From: Meloidogyne chitwoodi
Lineage: Eukaryota > Nematoda > Chromadorea > Rhabditida > Meloidogynidae
Length of the DNA stretch: 64,000 bases
Direction of reading: 5' to 3'
Assembly: GCA_015183035.1 (NCBI GenBank)
Contig: JACZZP010000004.1
Coordinates: 1,364,001 to 1,428,000 of the forward strand
Made by a program: the position numbers and the translations under genes. Below the pieces are notes generated by a model. That model was given only the letters and a program-made list of their open reading frames with translations, was not told the DNA's origin and ran no database searches. Of the stretch, positions 40,977 to 53,707 are shown piece by piece. The stretch's first letter is position 1; every line of letters starts with the position of its first letter.

Positions 40977-41255
40977 TTAATTAAATTCTTTACCTTCTCC
41001 ACCACGTTGACCACGATGTTCGAATGATAATGATTTATTATTATTACATGGAGGTAATCCACTAGGACGTGGAGATGCTGAATCAATTTCATCATTTTTT
41101 TCAGAACAATTTGTTGTCATTAAATCAAAATTATTAATATGTTTTCCTTCATTTATTTTATCATTTAATTTTTCATCATTTCCAGTAAGAATTACAAATG
41201 GCAATAATATCGAAAATAAAATTAATAATAAAATAATTTTTGTAGAGAAAATCAT
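40977..41255 (-). CDS. Small secreted protein with CLE-like motif (92 aa)
   Basis: A single-exon gene. MIFSTKIILLLILFSILLPF is a strong signal peptide with likely cleavage near residue 24. The short mature region is acidic and hydrophilic. Residues 61-73 read SPRPSGLPPCNNN, and the tail (79-92) is EHRGQRGGEGKEFN. The PSG-x-x-P-x-x-N-N pattern is reminiscent of the CLE-like 16D10 peptide of Meloidogyne (PSGPNPGGNN), but lacks the GPxP core and has a cysteine. No other family fits. If secreted into plants it might mimic a peptide hormone; that is inference. It may instead be an ordinary secreted peptide of unknown role. Confidence 0.55.
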   Translation of the reverse strand: MIFSTKIILLLILFSILLPFVILTGNDEKLNDKINEGKHINNFDLMTTNCSEKNDEIDSASPRPSGLPPCNNNKSLSFEHRGQRGGEGKEFN

Positions 41256-41893
41256 TTTTTTTTATAAAATTATTTATTTAAAATATTTAATATATTATTA
41301 TATTTTGAAAATAAACAAAATTTGAAAGGTTTTTATTTGGACAAAAATCTTTGGTAAAAATTTTATTAGGGCGGGAATAAGAGATTATCTTCTAAATAAA
41401 ATATTTTTTGGTAAAATAATGAAAGTTTTAATTGTTTAATTAGTAAATATTTAATAGGAAAAATATTATTATTTTAATAGGCAATTATTTATTATAAATA
41501 TATTTAATAATATTTTATTTATTTTCTCTAATATTTTGTTACAATTAAATCCGATTAAATTTAGATTAAATAAATTTAAAAATATTTATTTTTACCAATT
41601 CATTAAAAAAATTCTATTTTTGTAAACAATTTTTAAAAAACTTTTAAATAAATAATTTAATATATATTTTTGATTAAATTATGAATTATTAAAGAAAAAC
41701 CAATAAGAATATATTTATTATTTAATTATATTAATATTTTAAGTTTATTTATTTATCTTTAGTTTTTTTTATAAATTTTAATCTAAAGTGTAAATTAATA
41801 TTTTTTTAATGATTATTAAAGATATTATCATTGTCTTATATTTACTAAAATATCAGAAAATTATTTCCTTTTTTATCCATTATTTTTTTCTTT
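41256..41893. other. AT-rich intergenic
   Basis: Spacer of 638 bp between two minus-strand small genes. The open frame reaching into 41809 on the + strand is the antisense shadow of the downstream gene. Nothing else is seen. Confidence 0.5.
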
Positions 41894-42348
41894 TTATCCA
41901 CAAATTTGTTTTTGAATTTCAGGGGAGAATGTTTTATATAAAGCATCAAATTGTTCTTTTATCTTTTCAGGTGGCAAATTTTGATGAAGAACTGCTTTTA
42001 TTTTTTCACGAATCTAAAATTAAATTAAATATATATTTAATTTTAAAATTAATTAAATAATAATTAATAACCTCTTCTGGTAAATTATCAAATTCTTTTG
42101 GTAAAGGAAATTTATTAATTGTTCCTTCTGGTAAAGTAGCAAATAATTGATGAATTTGAATACGTTTATCTTGAATTGAAAGAGATGTATTATTTTTAAT
42201 TTCATTCATTTTTCCCCAAAAATCAGGGCCAAGAATTTGTTCAGCTTCAGGTGGTAGTTCACACTGAGAAATTAAATATTTATTTTTTTAAATAAAATTA
42301 AAAAATATTATTTTTTACAAGTTTATTTGTGTTGAAAATTGAACACAT
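41894..42348 (-). CDS. Small helical protein, family not recognised (113 aa)
   Basis: Three exons: 42319-42348, 42072-42263, 41894-42013. The body reads CELPPEAEQILGPDFWGKM, LPEGTINKFPLPKEFDNLPE, EIREKIKAVLHQNLPPEKI and QFDALYKTFSPEIQKQICG: amphipathic helices separated by LP or LPP turns. No signal peptide is visible with the tentative ten-residue first exon. A different upstream exon could supply one, so the start is the weak part. I do not recognise the family with certainty; small nematode-specific helical proteins of this kind are common. Confidence 0.6.
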
Positions 42349-43546
42349 TTTATGAGAATAAATTATTTTTAATATTAAAATTAATTTATTAAATAAAAAT
42401 ATTAAAAGAAATATATTTATTTAAAATGAATATATTTACTTAAAATAATTTATTTAAATAATATTACTTTTTATTGAATAAAATAATTATTTTAGTAAAA
42501 ATATCAAATAAAATATTAAAAGAAATTTTTTTAACTAATTAAAGTAAAGAAAAGGAATTTCCTTTTAAATGTTGTCAATGGATACTGACAAAAATATTAT
42601 TTAAAAATAAAAAAAATTAAAAACCTTTAATTATTTTAAGAAAATATGTTCGGCACGTAATTATTTAATATTAAATTAATATTTTTTTGAAATTAAATTA
42701 TTTTTTAAAAAAGAGAAAACTGAGAAATAATAAAAGAATATTAAATTAAATAAATAATTTTATTTAAAATATAATTTTTTATTAAATATTATAAAAAATA
42801 AATTTTTAAAAATATAATTACTAATTAGGTATAATAAATTTAAAAAAAAAATAAATTTAAAAATGAATTATTGTTTTGAATTTTTAAAGTTTAATTAAAA
42901 ATTTAATCTGATTGTGAATGCCTAAATTAATTTTAAAATTAAAGATAAAAGTTTTTTTCAATTATGATAATAATATTATTTTTATATTTTGTTTATAAAC
43001 ATTAAAATTTTATTTATTTTCTTTCTTTTACTTCCTCCTCCTTTTATAAATTTGATAAAATCAGAATTAAGTTTTAAGAAATAAAAATGCAAATTTAGTC
43101 ACCACTTAAAGAAGAGATTTATTTATTCTTTAAATTATTTTAAATAAAAAAGAAAAAAATATATAAACAAAATTAGTAAAAATTGAAAAAGTAGTTAAAT
43201 AAAAACATTTTTTGTTATATTTATTAGTAAAAAAGAAAAGAATTTGTTTGTGTTGTGTCTTGGCATTGCTATCTTTTTTTTTAGTTTTTAGTTTTTTGGT
43301 TAAAAAGGATTTATTTATTTGGGCTTTTTTATTGTTGTTTTTAGCTGCCAAATTGATGTAAAAAGTATTGAAAGATTTAACACATTTCCATTTTCTTTAT
43401 TTTTATATAAACATTAAAATAATAAATATATTTAAATATTATTTATATTTTATTATTTTTAAATAAACAATTAACAATAAATTTATATTTAAATTATTAA
43501 AAAATATATATTTTCTTATTATTAATTATCTTTCTTTAAATTAAAA
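42349..43546. other. AT-rich intergenic
   Basis: A 1.2-kb divergent spacer between the small helical gene and the LRR gene. A Lys/Asn/Phe-rich open frame on the minus strand near 43130-43351 looks compositional. Nothing is supported. Confidence 0.5.
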
Positions 43547-46158
43547 ATGTTTTATTTTTGTCAATTATTATTATTATTATTAATTAATATATCAATAACT
43601 TGTACTCAAATAGTATTAGAAAATAATAATAAACAATTTATTATTTGTAATGTTTGTAATTGTTTACAAAAATTAAGAATTATTGAATGTTTTCCAAAAA
43701 ATAAAGGAAATGAATTTAAATTACAAATGGTTTTTTTATTATTTATTTTAAAAATAATTTAAAAAAAAAGGTAAAATTACCAGAATGGACAGAATCATTT
43801 ATTGCAATTAATATTAGTCAATCTGAATTTCCTAAATTTTTAATGAATTCAAATCTTCGAAAACTTTCAATTAAAAATTCAAAACTTCAATGGATAAATC
43901 AATTATCATTAAATTCTCTTCCAAAAATTGAAATTTTGATTTTATCTGATAATTTAATTGAAAATCTTCCAAAAAATATTTTTCAAAATTTAAAATATTT
44001 AAAAATATTAGATTTAAGAGGAAATCTTATTAAAGAATTTGAAAGTCAACAATTATTTGGAAATAATAAAAATAAAATAATACTTGATAATTTATTACTT
44101 TCTAGAAATCCTTTTTGTCCTTCTTTTCAAAAAAATAAAAAAATAATATATTCATTACCACTTTCTCGAAAAATTGAATTTAATAATATGAAAAATGATT
44201 TTATTGAAATAAATAAAAATGAATGGATATTTAAAATGGTAATTTATTTATTTATTTTAATTTTAAAATTATTTTTTTTAAAGGAAAATTCAAAAACTTT
44301 TAATTTATCATTATCAGAAATTTTTTGTGTTTTGCCATTTTATGAAGAAAATTGGAATGTTTTGGAAGAATTAACTATTGATAATAATAAAATGCTTATA
44401 ATTAATCAAAATTCTCTTCAAAAATTATTTTCTCTTAAAAGATTATATTTTTCTTATGGAAATATTTTTCCTGAAGAATTCTTTTTAGAATGGACTAAAA
44501 AACCTGAAATAAAATTAAAATATTTAAAATTAAGAAATACAAAAATATTTAATTTAAATAAATTAAATAAATGGACATTTTGTTCTAAAAATATGGAATT
44601 GTTAGATATTGGAAATATTGGAATTAATGGAGAATTAAATTTAAGGTTATTATTTTTTAATTATTTTTAAAATTATTATTTTATTTCAGAGGATGTAAAA
44701 AACTTAAATGGTTATATGCTGATAATAATAAATTTAACAAATTAAAGTTTGGTGAATCTTTTGGCCCAGAATCACTTTTGACAATTTCATTAAATTCAAA
44801 TCTTTTTAAAGAATGGCCAGAAAGTCTTTTAGATGTTGGGCATTCTTTAATTAATTTAAATTTGGCTAATAATTTAATTAATTATTTACCTGAAAATGGA
44901 AGATTATTATTAACATTGTTTCCAAAACTTGAATATTTAGATTTGGCTAATAATAAATTAATTAATTTTGAGGTTATTTTATTTAAAATAAATATTTATA
45001 TTTTATTATTAAAATAAATTCTAATATCCGTTAAAAATTAAAATTTATTTTTTAAATTTTTTAGTTAAAATCTTCACTTGTTGAATTATCTAAACCAACA
45101 CAACTTTTTTATCTAAATCTCTCTAATAATCAAATTAAAATATTTGGAAATTTAATTAATGAAAAATTTAATTCAATTAAAATACTTGATTTATCTAATA
45201 ATAAATTAAATATATTTTCTTCTTTTGAATGGCTACCTTCACTTAAATATTTATATTTAAATCAAAATAACGAAATTAATATTAAAATAATTAATAAAAA
45301 TGAAACAAATAATTCATTATTTAAAATTAATTTAAATAATTGTAATATTAAATTAATGCCAAATTTTAATAAATTTTTAGTACTTAAAGAACTTAATCTT
45401 TTTGGAAATAAATTAAATTATGTTAATGGCAATTTACTTCCTAATATGGTAAAAATTGATTAAAAATATATTTTTTAAAGTATTCATATTCTAAAATAAA
45501 ATTAAATATAAATATTTTATATATTTTTAGAGTCTTCAAATATTAGATTTGAGGTATAATTTATTAAATAGAATTGGTTGGGATTGGAGTAAAAAACAAA
45601 TTGAATTTATAAATGAATTGAAATTAGACGGAAATCCATTAGATTGTGCTTGTCCTATGCCAGAAAATTTAATGAAAAAAGTTGGTCAATTAAAGGTAAA
45701 TTATATTTAAATGAAAATATATTTAAATAAATATTTAAATTATAATTAAATGTAAAAATATAAATATTTTTAATTTAAAGAAACCTAAAGGGTATATTTG
45801 TGTTCCTTTATTAAATAATTCTTCTATATCTCATTGGCAGCATCCATTAGAAGTTTTAGATTTTATTCAAACAATTGATTATAATATTAATTCTTTTTCA
45901 CAAAAATGTCAATTAAAATTTAATAATTCAATTAATAAAATAAAAAAACAATTAAATAATAATAATACAAATTTATTTATTTTATTTTTATTATTAATAA
46001 TTGGATCATTATTTATTGGAATTTTATATAATTCTAAATGGAATAGTAATTTAAATTGGACACCAACAATGAGGTCTTCAATGCTTGCTTATGTACCTTT
46101 ATATAATAATAATTATACAAATGATAATGAAGAAAATATTATTATTGATAATGTTTAA
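43547..46158 (+). CDS. Leucine-rich-repeat type I membrane protein (740 aa)
   Basis: Seven in-phase exons: 43547-43729, 43771-44238, 44284-44645, 44690-44972, 45065-45448, 45531-45695, 45781-46158. A signal peptide (FCQLLLLLLINISITCT) precedes an N-terminal cysteine cap (CNVCNCLQKLRIIEC). Many LRRs of about 24 residues follow (IEILILSDNLIENLPKNIF, LKILDLRGNLI, LINLNLANNLINYLP, LEYLDLANNKLINF, IKILDLSNNKLNIF, LQILDLRYNLL). An LRR C-cap (LKLDGNPLDCACPMPENL), the membrane segment LFILFLLLIIGSLFIGILY and a short acidic cytoplasmic tail complete it. There is no TIR or kinase domain, so it is likely an adhesion, receptor or co-receptor protein. Its ligand is unknown. Confidence 0.88.
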
Positions 46159-46538
46159 AGATGAAAATATATAATTAAAATTATAATATTTTTACTTATT
46201 GTTAATTATTTAATTATTTATACTCTTTTTTGTAATTTTTAAATAAAATTAAAATATGATAAAAAAATTTATCATATACCGTATTTATTCTAATAGAACG
46301 ACAGTCCAGAAGGAAGTTGAATAATAGAACGACATGTCGTTCTATTAGAATATTTACGGTATATTAATTTAATTAAAAAAGAGAAGAATATTAATATATA
46401 CATAAAAATAATTAAAGCAAAATCAAAAAATATAATTAGGGAAATAAAGCAATTAATATTTTAACAATTCAATTTTAAAGTATTAAAAAGTCCCTAATTA
46501 ATTTTACTAAAATATTAATAATATATTTAATAATAAAT
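46159..46538. other. Convergent intergenic region with MITE
   Basis: AT-rich tail-to-tail spacer between the LRR gene and the nucleoside transporter. It contains the short palindromic element at 46277-46361 and nothing else. Confidence 0.5.
46277..46361. mobile_element. Short palindromic MITE, TACCGTA ends
   Basis: An 85-bp element with arms TACCGTA followed by ATTCTAATAGAACGAC and complement, flanked by TA on both sides (mariner-type target). A near-perfect hairpin that could be transcribed in read-through from either gene. Confidence 0.65.
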
Positions 46539-49288
46539 TTAAAAATGTAAAGAATTATTTCTTTGTTTCATTATTTCTTCCATAAATGTTTGATGTTCAT
46601 TTATATCAAAACATTTCCCAGCAGATGTTATTCCATATGTTCTAGAACATAATATTGGATCTTCAATTAAAATACCTACAAAATTTTTAATTTTAATTAT
46701 TTAAATAAAAATTAAATAAATAATTAACCAGCAATACAGGCAGAAACAAAACAAGAAATACAACCAGCTAATAAAGCACGCATAATTAATTTAGAGATCA
46801 AAGGTTTCTTTTTTGGTGACATACCACTAAGCACTGACATTTGTACACCAGCAGCAATAAAATTACTAAAACTACATAAAGCATAAGTTGCAATCATTGC
46901 AGAACGAGGCTTTAATTATTTAATAAAATTATATTAAATAATTATAAAAATACAGTTAAAAGATGAAGAACATCTCCAAGTCTTTTATAAGCAATAAAAT
47001 CACTGACAGCAATTTTAACACCCAATAATCTACCAACAATCTATAAAAATTGAAAATTTATAATAATTTAATATATAATTAAAACCAAAGTTTGTTCAAT
47101 ACTTTCTGTTACTCCAATTAAATAAGCAATAGGAAAAAAAGCATAACCAAATAACATTTCTAAACTCCATCCTGGATGTCCAATTAAAGTACCAAAATAA
47201 TTAATTATTCCACTTATTAAAGCCATAATAGCTACAAAAGAAATTAAACTAGCAAGTACAGCTGTAACTAAATGAACAGCTTCCAATGAACCAGAAGCTA
47301 TACATTCCATTGCATTTCTTTCTTTGCTTTTTTAAAAAATAATAAAAATAAAATAATAATTAATTACCTTGGAGGTAAATCTAAATCATCAACTCCTTTT
47401 GTTATAGATTCTTCATTTTCTGGATAAAGAAGTTTTGAACAAGCTAAGGAACCTGGGGCACCCATTACTGCAGCTGAAAGTAAATAACGAGGACAAGCAC
47501 CAAAACTTATAAATACAGCAAAAACAGACCCAGCAATACATGAAAAACTAAAACAAAATAAATAAATTAAACTTTAAAAATATAATGTTTTTTTTTAAAA
47601 ATAATAAAAAGAATACAAAACCTGTCACAGAAAGAAAGATTTTATTTTTATTTTAAATAGATTGAAAACAAATTAGCCGATTCAAATTATTATAATTTAA
47701 AGGAGGTTTATTACTAATTTTATTTTTAAAAAACTTTAATTTTTATACCCAGTTGTCATAATTGCATGTAATTCTGATGAAGTCATTTTTTCAATATAAG
47801 GTCGAATAAGCATTGGAGATTCTGCCTTAAAAATAAAATTTAAATTTTATATTTAATTATAAAAACATTTCCAAGAAGAACACATCCACAAGCATTTAAT
47901 GATTCTGTAGCAGTTGTACCCATTGTTAATTGCATTAACCAAGCTAATCTTTTCAATACAATTTGAATAATACCATAAAAATAAAGAACAGAGACAAGAG
48001 CACCAACATAAATAATTACTTGAAGAAACTTTAAAAAAATAAATAATATTTAATTTAAAAATAAATTATATACCCTAAAAGCAACAATTGGTTCCATTCC
48101 ACAAATATTTGGAGGTGATGAAAGAAATCCATAAGTAAAATCAGTCCCATTATAAGTAAAATCTAACATTAAAATAGCCATATCTGATAATTCAATAAAA
48201 CGATTTGCACCCCATTCCTATTAATTTAAAAAATAAAAATAATCTAAATATTATTAACTAACCCAACGGAGTACAATAAAACCAAAAATAAATTGAAGTA
48301 AAAACCCCCAAACAACAGGGCGCCATTTAATCTATAAAATGATTATAATAGGTTTGAATTAAAAAAAATAAACTTTTGTTGGTTTATGTGAGAAAAGACA
48401 CATTATTATAAAGAAAAAAATGAGACCAGCCATTCCAGATAAACGATATAATGTACTAATTAATAAATAAATTATTTATTAAAATATTAAAATAATTATA
48501 AGTACTTTCTGCAATCCCAAATCATATAAATTAATGGAAGAAGAAACCCAAATAAATTACATAATCTTTTAAATATATTTAAATTAAAAAATTATTTTAA
48601 TATTTACCTTATAAAATATTTATTATTTTTGGCTGCTTCTGTAAAAGAATAAAATTGAGCATATTGTCTTCTTTTTGTTATAATTTTTGTTCTAATTTTT
48701 AAAAATGGTAATATACATTTTCTATATAAAATATAAAACCAAAATATTAATGTAAATATAGCAAGATTAAATGATTTATTAAAATCATGAAGAAGAGCAA
48801 AAACTTTAAAATTTAATAAAAAATAAAATAATTAATTAATTTTTACCTAAAAAAATATGATAAAATAATAAAAATCCAAGTTTTAAAATTCCAAATAATA
48901 TTTGATTATATTTAATTATAAATTCTTTACAAAATATTTGAAATGTTTCAATTATTAACATTGGATTACTAAAATTATTATTATTTGTTGAAGATATTTT
49001 TTTAACATTTCCTTCTATTGTTAAATTATTAAATGATGATAAATGTCCATTTGTTTCACTTTTATTATCCTAATAAAATTAATTAAATTTAATTTTAAAA
49101 AATAAATTTATTTTAATAAAAATTAAAGAAAAAAATAGAAAATTCAATTTTATTACCATTTTTGTTTGTTCATTATTTTCTTCAGAAGAAATATTATTTT
49201 CTGAATTAACATTTAATTGTTGTAAATCAATTGTGCTGTCACTAACAGAATCAAAAAATTTTACTTTCGACTTTTTAGTTGATGACAT
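46539..49288 (-). CDS. Concentrative nucleoside transporter (SLC28/CNT)
   Basis: A Na+- or H+-coupled nucleoside symporter of the plasma membrane. About 14 exons on the minus strand, the first at 49157-49288, encode roughly 660 residues. A Ser/Asn-rich cytoplasmic N-terminus precedes about 13 hydrophobic segments. Family signatures: WGFLLQFIFGFIVLRW, GTTATESLNACGCVLLGN (the GTxxTESxNxxGN substrate-site helix, here CG where AG is usual), AESPMLIRPYIEKMTSSELH (the Q/AExPLLIRPY motif), GAPGSLACSKLLYPE, GYAFFPIAYLIG, and PRSAMIATYALCSFSNF with GVQMSVLSGM near the end. Length and motif order match animal CNTs. Individual exon ends in the middle were checked by frame but are less certain than the motifs. 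Confidence 0.93.
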
Positions 49289-51720
49289 TGATTTTTAAAT
49301 ATAAATAAATAAAATAATATTTATATTCAATATTTTGCCTTTAAAAATTTATAATTTTTATTATTTTCTATATTTTTATTAATATATAAAAAATATTTTA
49401 TTAAAAATATTTTGTGTTGTTATGTAACACTTTCTTGGTTGTTTTATGTATTTTTTTCTTAAATTCGGTTTAATAATTCTAATTGATTAATGCTAAATTT
49501 CATAAAAAAATTTTTTAATAAAAATAATAAATAACTGCGTCTCACTTATTTATTATTATTTAAATAAATATATGTAAATAAATATAGTTATAATAAATAT
49601 TTATTTATTTTTCCTAAATTTTAATTATTTTTTTAATTCAATTTTTAAACAAAATTTACTTAAAAATTACTAAAAGATAATAAAATTTTAATAAAAATAG
49701 AGAAATAAGTTCGCCCAATGTATTTACAAAAAACAATTGTCAAGAAATATGAAAAACATTTTAAAGTAAACGTTGAATATTTTAAGAGAAAAGAATAAAA
49801 TATATGAAAGTAAATGAACGGGTTTAGCCGATTATTTAATGATTGGAGAAGGTGGTAATTTATTAGGTGAATATTAACTAAAGAAAAATATTAAAAAAAA
49901 AAGGAGAATTGCGCTAATTAATATTTATTAAAAAATATTAAAATATTTATTAACGAATAAAAATTAAAAAAAAATGAAGGATTATTTAAATAAAATAAAT
50001 ATGTGATCTTTATCTAAGTTTGTTTATTTTATATTTTATAATTTTTATTTGACAAAAAATTTTCTCGCGATTTAATTTTAAGACTATTAAAAATAAAATT
50101 GCTTGAAAATAAATTTTAATCAAATAAAAAGTTTAAAAACTATTTAATTAATTAAATATATAATTAAATTTTATATAATCTTGTAATTAAAATTAAATTT
50201 ATTTGTTTATAAAAAAAGTCAAAAAATATATTTGAAGAATGTTTAAGTTAAAAAATTAATTTAAATAAATGGATGAACATATTTTGAGAAGAAAATTTGA
50301 CTTTCTGTGAAATAAAAAAATTCATTTCTCTTTTAAAATTTAATTTTACAAAAATAACTAATAATTTTATTTTTTTTTAATTATTTAATTTCAATAGAAC
50401 AAAATTCTAATAAAATAAAATTATTTGATAATTGTTACTTTAAGGCCAATTAAAATTTTATAATGTAAATCTATAATATAAATTTTTTATTAGGTATTTA
50501 AAAAAAGATTATCCATCAACATATTTATATAATTTTACTAATATACATAAAAATATATTTGTCAATTATATATAAAAATAGTTACATTAGTAATTTTTGA
50601 TCAAAAATTAAAAAATATTTTTAATAAATATTTAATTAAAAGGGGCTTTTTTTAATGGGACTCTTTTAGCGGGGAAAGCTTATCTAGAGAATTGTTATTT
50701 TTAATTTCATTTTATAATATTTAAAAAAGAATATTAAAGCTGTCGACCCATTCCAAAAAATAGAAAAAGATTTTCAGATTTATCTTTAAAGCCTCTGAAT
50801 CAAAGTTGTTTGTTATCCACTAAAATATTCCACCGACGATCAAAGGCTTTTCTTTTTTATTTATTAATTAGGCTAAAAGGAAACTCAGCCAGCTTTACAG
50901 AATAATAGTGAAATTAACTATTTAATTAATTCTTAAAATTTAAATATTATTTTATTTATTATATTTATTAGTTTAAATTAATAAAATATGTAAGTTGAAA
51001 ATGATAAAGAATTAATAATAAATTAAAATTATAAATAGATAAATAAATACAAAATTTTTATAAAACATTTAGAGAAAATGACTTCAATAAAATTATGCAG
51101 ATAATCAAATAAATAAAAATAAAATTCGATTAAAATTAATTGAATTTCAAATAATAATAGTACTTTTAATTAAAAAGGATTATTGAAAAATAAAATAAGA
51201 AGAAAATTTATATTAAATAATTTAATTAAAAATAAATATTTAATTATAACTATTTTAACATTTCATTTTATAAATTATTTTTATTTAGTTATTTACCAAA
51301 AAATAAAAATAATTTTACATAATAAACATTTTAATTTTTATGTAAGCATGAGAAATAATAAAAAATAACTATGAAAATATTTATTTTATTTAATTTATTT
51401 AAATAATAAACAAATAAAAAGTAAGAAATAGGGAGATTGTTATGTAAATCAATATATTATAAATTTATTTATTCAAATTTTTCAAAATAATTATATTGTC
51501 AATATACTAAAGTAGTTAACCTACTAAAGGTAATTGTTGATTGGACTGATCTTAAAAGTATTATTATCATTTCATTTAACTATTACACAAATTCTCTGAA
51601 AAATTTATTCCCTTTTTTAATTTTTGGATTTTATTTAAACAAATAAAAGATAAAATTAAATTATTTTTACATCTTCAAAAATTCTTATTTAAATCAAGCA
51701 AATAAAATATCATTTCATTT
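49289..51720. other. Long AT-rich intergenic region
   Basis: 2.4 kb with no supportable gene. Two slightly GC-richer patches stand out: 49815-49870 (around GAACGGGTTTAGCCG) and 50640-50905 (around AGCGGGGAAAGC and CACCGACGATC). They could be decayed elements or unannotated small exons; I cannot tell. The Lys/Asn/Ile-rich open frame at 51183-51368 is compositional. Confidence 0.45.
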
Positions 51721-52670
51721 TTACAAATGTTTGATGAACCAATTTCTAGAAAAAAATTTATTTTTATTATTAAATAAAAAATAAACATTTTTTTATTATT
51801 TTTAAAACTTACTTTGCATGTTGTACTACATAATCTAAAGTTCCAACTTCTTCAAAAAGATGAGTTGCTCCTTCAACAATAATTAATTCTTTTTGTTTAC
51901 AATTTACAAGTGCTTCAAATGCCCTTTGATTCATTCCAATAACTGGTACATCCAAACTTCCAACCAACATTAAGGTAGGTATAGTCACTTTATCCAAAAC
52001 AGGAATAGCCAAATCAGGACGGCCACCACGAGAAACCACAGCTTTTAGTGGAATATTTGGATTAGCAGAAGCAACAGCCATTAAAGCTGCACCGGCACCA
52101 GTACTAAAAATTAAGTGATAAAAAATATAAAATTTTCTGAAAGTTTTTTTAGCAAATGTTTGTCAAAATAAACTTTCTTAAAATATAAAAAAATTTAAAA
52201 TACCTAGCACCAAAATATCCTTGAGTAAATGTTTCTGTTTCAAAATTAGAATGTATCCATTCAGAGGCACGATTAAGTCTAGATGCCAAAAGAGGAATAT
52301 CAAAAACATTTTGACGAATTGCTTCTTCTTCTGGACGAAGTAAATCTAACAAAAGTGTTGCCATCCCTGCTCGACGTAATTCGGCAGCTACATAATTATT
52401 TCGTGGACTAAATCTTCCACTACCACTTCCATGAGCAAAAATAACAATAGAACGAGCACCAGATGGAATTCCTAGTAATGCTGAAAGTCCTTCAGGTTCA
52501 ATAATAATTTCACGAATATCATCTGTATCTTCCATTGTTAATGTTGTTTTTGTTAAATTTGCCGCTGTTGTTGTTAAAGTTTTATTTGTAATTTCTAATA
52601 ATAATAATTTCTTTTGAAAAAATAACAAATTTTTAGTTAATAATAAACAAAAAGTTTTTGGAATGTTCAT
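51721..52670 (-). CDS. Alpha/beta hydrolase, bacterial dienelactone-hydrolase-like type
   Basis: A serine hydrolase of unknown substrate. Three in-phase exons: 52204-52670, 51813-52103, 51721-51745 (a 25-base final exon reached from an AAAGTAAGT donor), giving 260 residues. From an internal Met 46 the protein follows a family common in proteobacteria: VIFAHGSGSGRFSPRNNYVA, LRRAGMATLLLDLL, FDIPLLASRL, then the nucleophile elbow GYFGASTGAGAAL (Ser about 156, split by intron 1), VVSRGGRPDLA, Asp about 207 in GSLDVP, His about 237 in EGATHLFEE, and the tail AKNWFIKHL. The first 45 residues (Leu/Thr/Lys-rich) have no bacterial counterpart and might be a targeting peptide. Eukaryotic introns in a bacterial-type gene suggest old horizontal transfer. 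Confidence 0.88.
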
Positions 52671-52867
52671 TAAACTTTTTATTAAATTTTAAAATAAAAA
52701 GAAAAAGTAAATAAATAAATAAATGAAATCAATTTTACTTTTTTATTATATTTTTAATTTAATTTAAAATCAAAAATATATAAAATTTAATCAAAATAAT
52801 TGTAAATTTATCAAATTGTAATGATTGAAATATAAACAAAAAAATGAAGTAAAAAAGGAAAGAAAAT

Positions 52868-53035
52868 GCAGAGTAAACTCAAGTTTACCGCAGCTTAATC
52901 TGCCGTACAGGGGAAATTTTATGGATTGTAAGTGACGATTTTATAATAACTGCGCTTATCGACAGTGGATGGTTTCATCAGTAACGGCAGAAATTTCTTG
53001 AATATCCTAATATCCCAGACAGATACGAAAAATAG
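52868..53035. other. Unexplained GC-richer islet, possible structured RNA
   Basis: A patch of non-AT composition with TCTGCCGT at about 52911 and its complement ACGGCAGA at about 52984, which could close a stem around a 65-base loop. It also contains GATTGTAAGTGACG, a perfect splice-donor string. I recognise no RNA family here, and the minus-strand frame after GATATTAG is only 16 codons. Confidence 0.3.
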
Positions 53036-53626
53036 TCACGATTTACATATTTTAAGATTATTTTTAAAAGTGAATTTTTGAATTTCATTATTTTTAATAA
53101 AAAATTTTATTTACATAAATATGTGTACATATGTACGAATGAATTGATATTTAATAAATAGGTATTTAAATAGTAACATTTTTGCTAGAAATGTTTGCGA
53201 ATATATATTGATTAAAAACAAGGGTATATTTGAGGAAACATGTAAACAACATATGGACATAGAGGAAATAAATAAACTAAAAAATTTAGTATGTAAACAA
53301 AATTATTTATTTGTAAACAATTTTTAAATTCTATAAATTTAAAAAACCAATTTCAGGATTACTAGATGGATCTGTCTTTTTAATTTTTAAAACTATTTGG
53401 TAATATTTAAATTTATAATTTACTCATAATTTTTATTATCTGGTAATTATGTACATTACTAATTTTAAGTAATAAATTTTTAAAAGTTTATTTATTTATT
53501 TAAAAATATAATTAAAATATTTAAAATATATATCAGTTAAAAACATCGTTTATTAATTTATATATTTTCTTTTAGAGATCTTTGTTGTTTATTTGAGATT
53601 AAAATATTAATTTTAAAAAGTTTTCA

Positions 53627-53707
53627 TTAAAGTAATGGTGGAAAAAGTGCAAGTAATGTAGCTTCCATTTCCTCTGCATTTCCAAAATATTGCTCACATC
53701 CTATCAT
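53627..53707 (-). other. Possible terminal exon or micro-ORF (26 aa)
   Basis: ATG to TAA encodes GCEQYFGNAEEMEATLLALF followed by PPLL, with normal codon texture in an otherwise A/T desert. It could be the last exon of an unseen minus-strand gene (acceptor ATGATAG precedes it) or a micropeptide. No partner exon was found. Confidence 0.25.

Noticed and set aside
43130..43351. Lys/Asn/Phe-rich open frame
   Set aside because: Composition alone explains it; there is no homologous feature.
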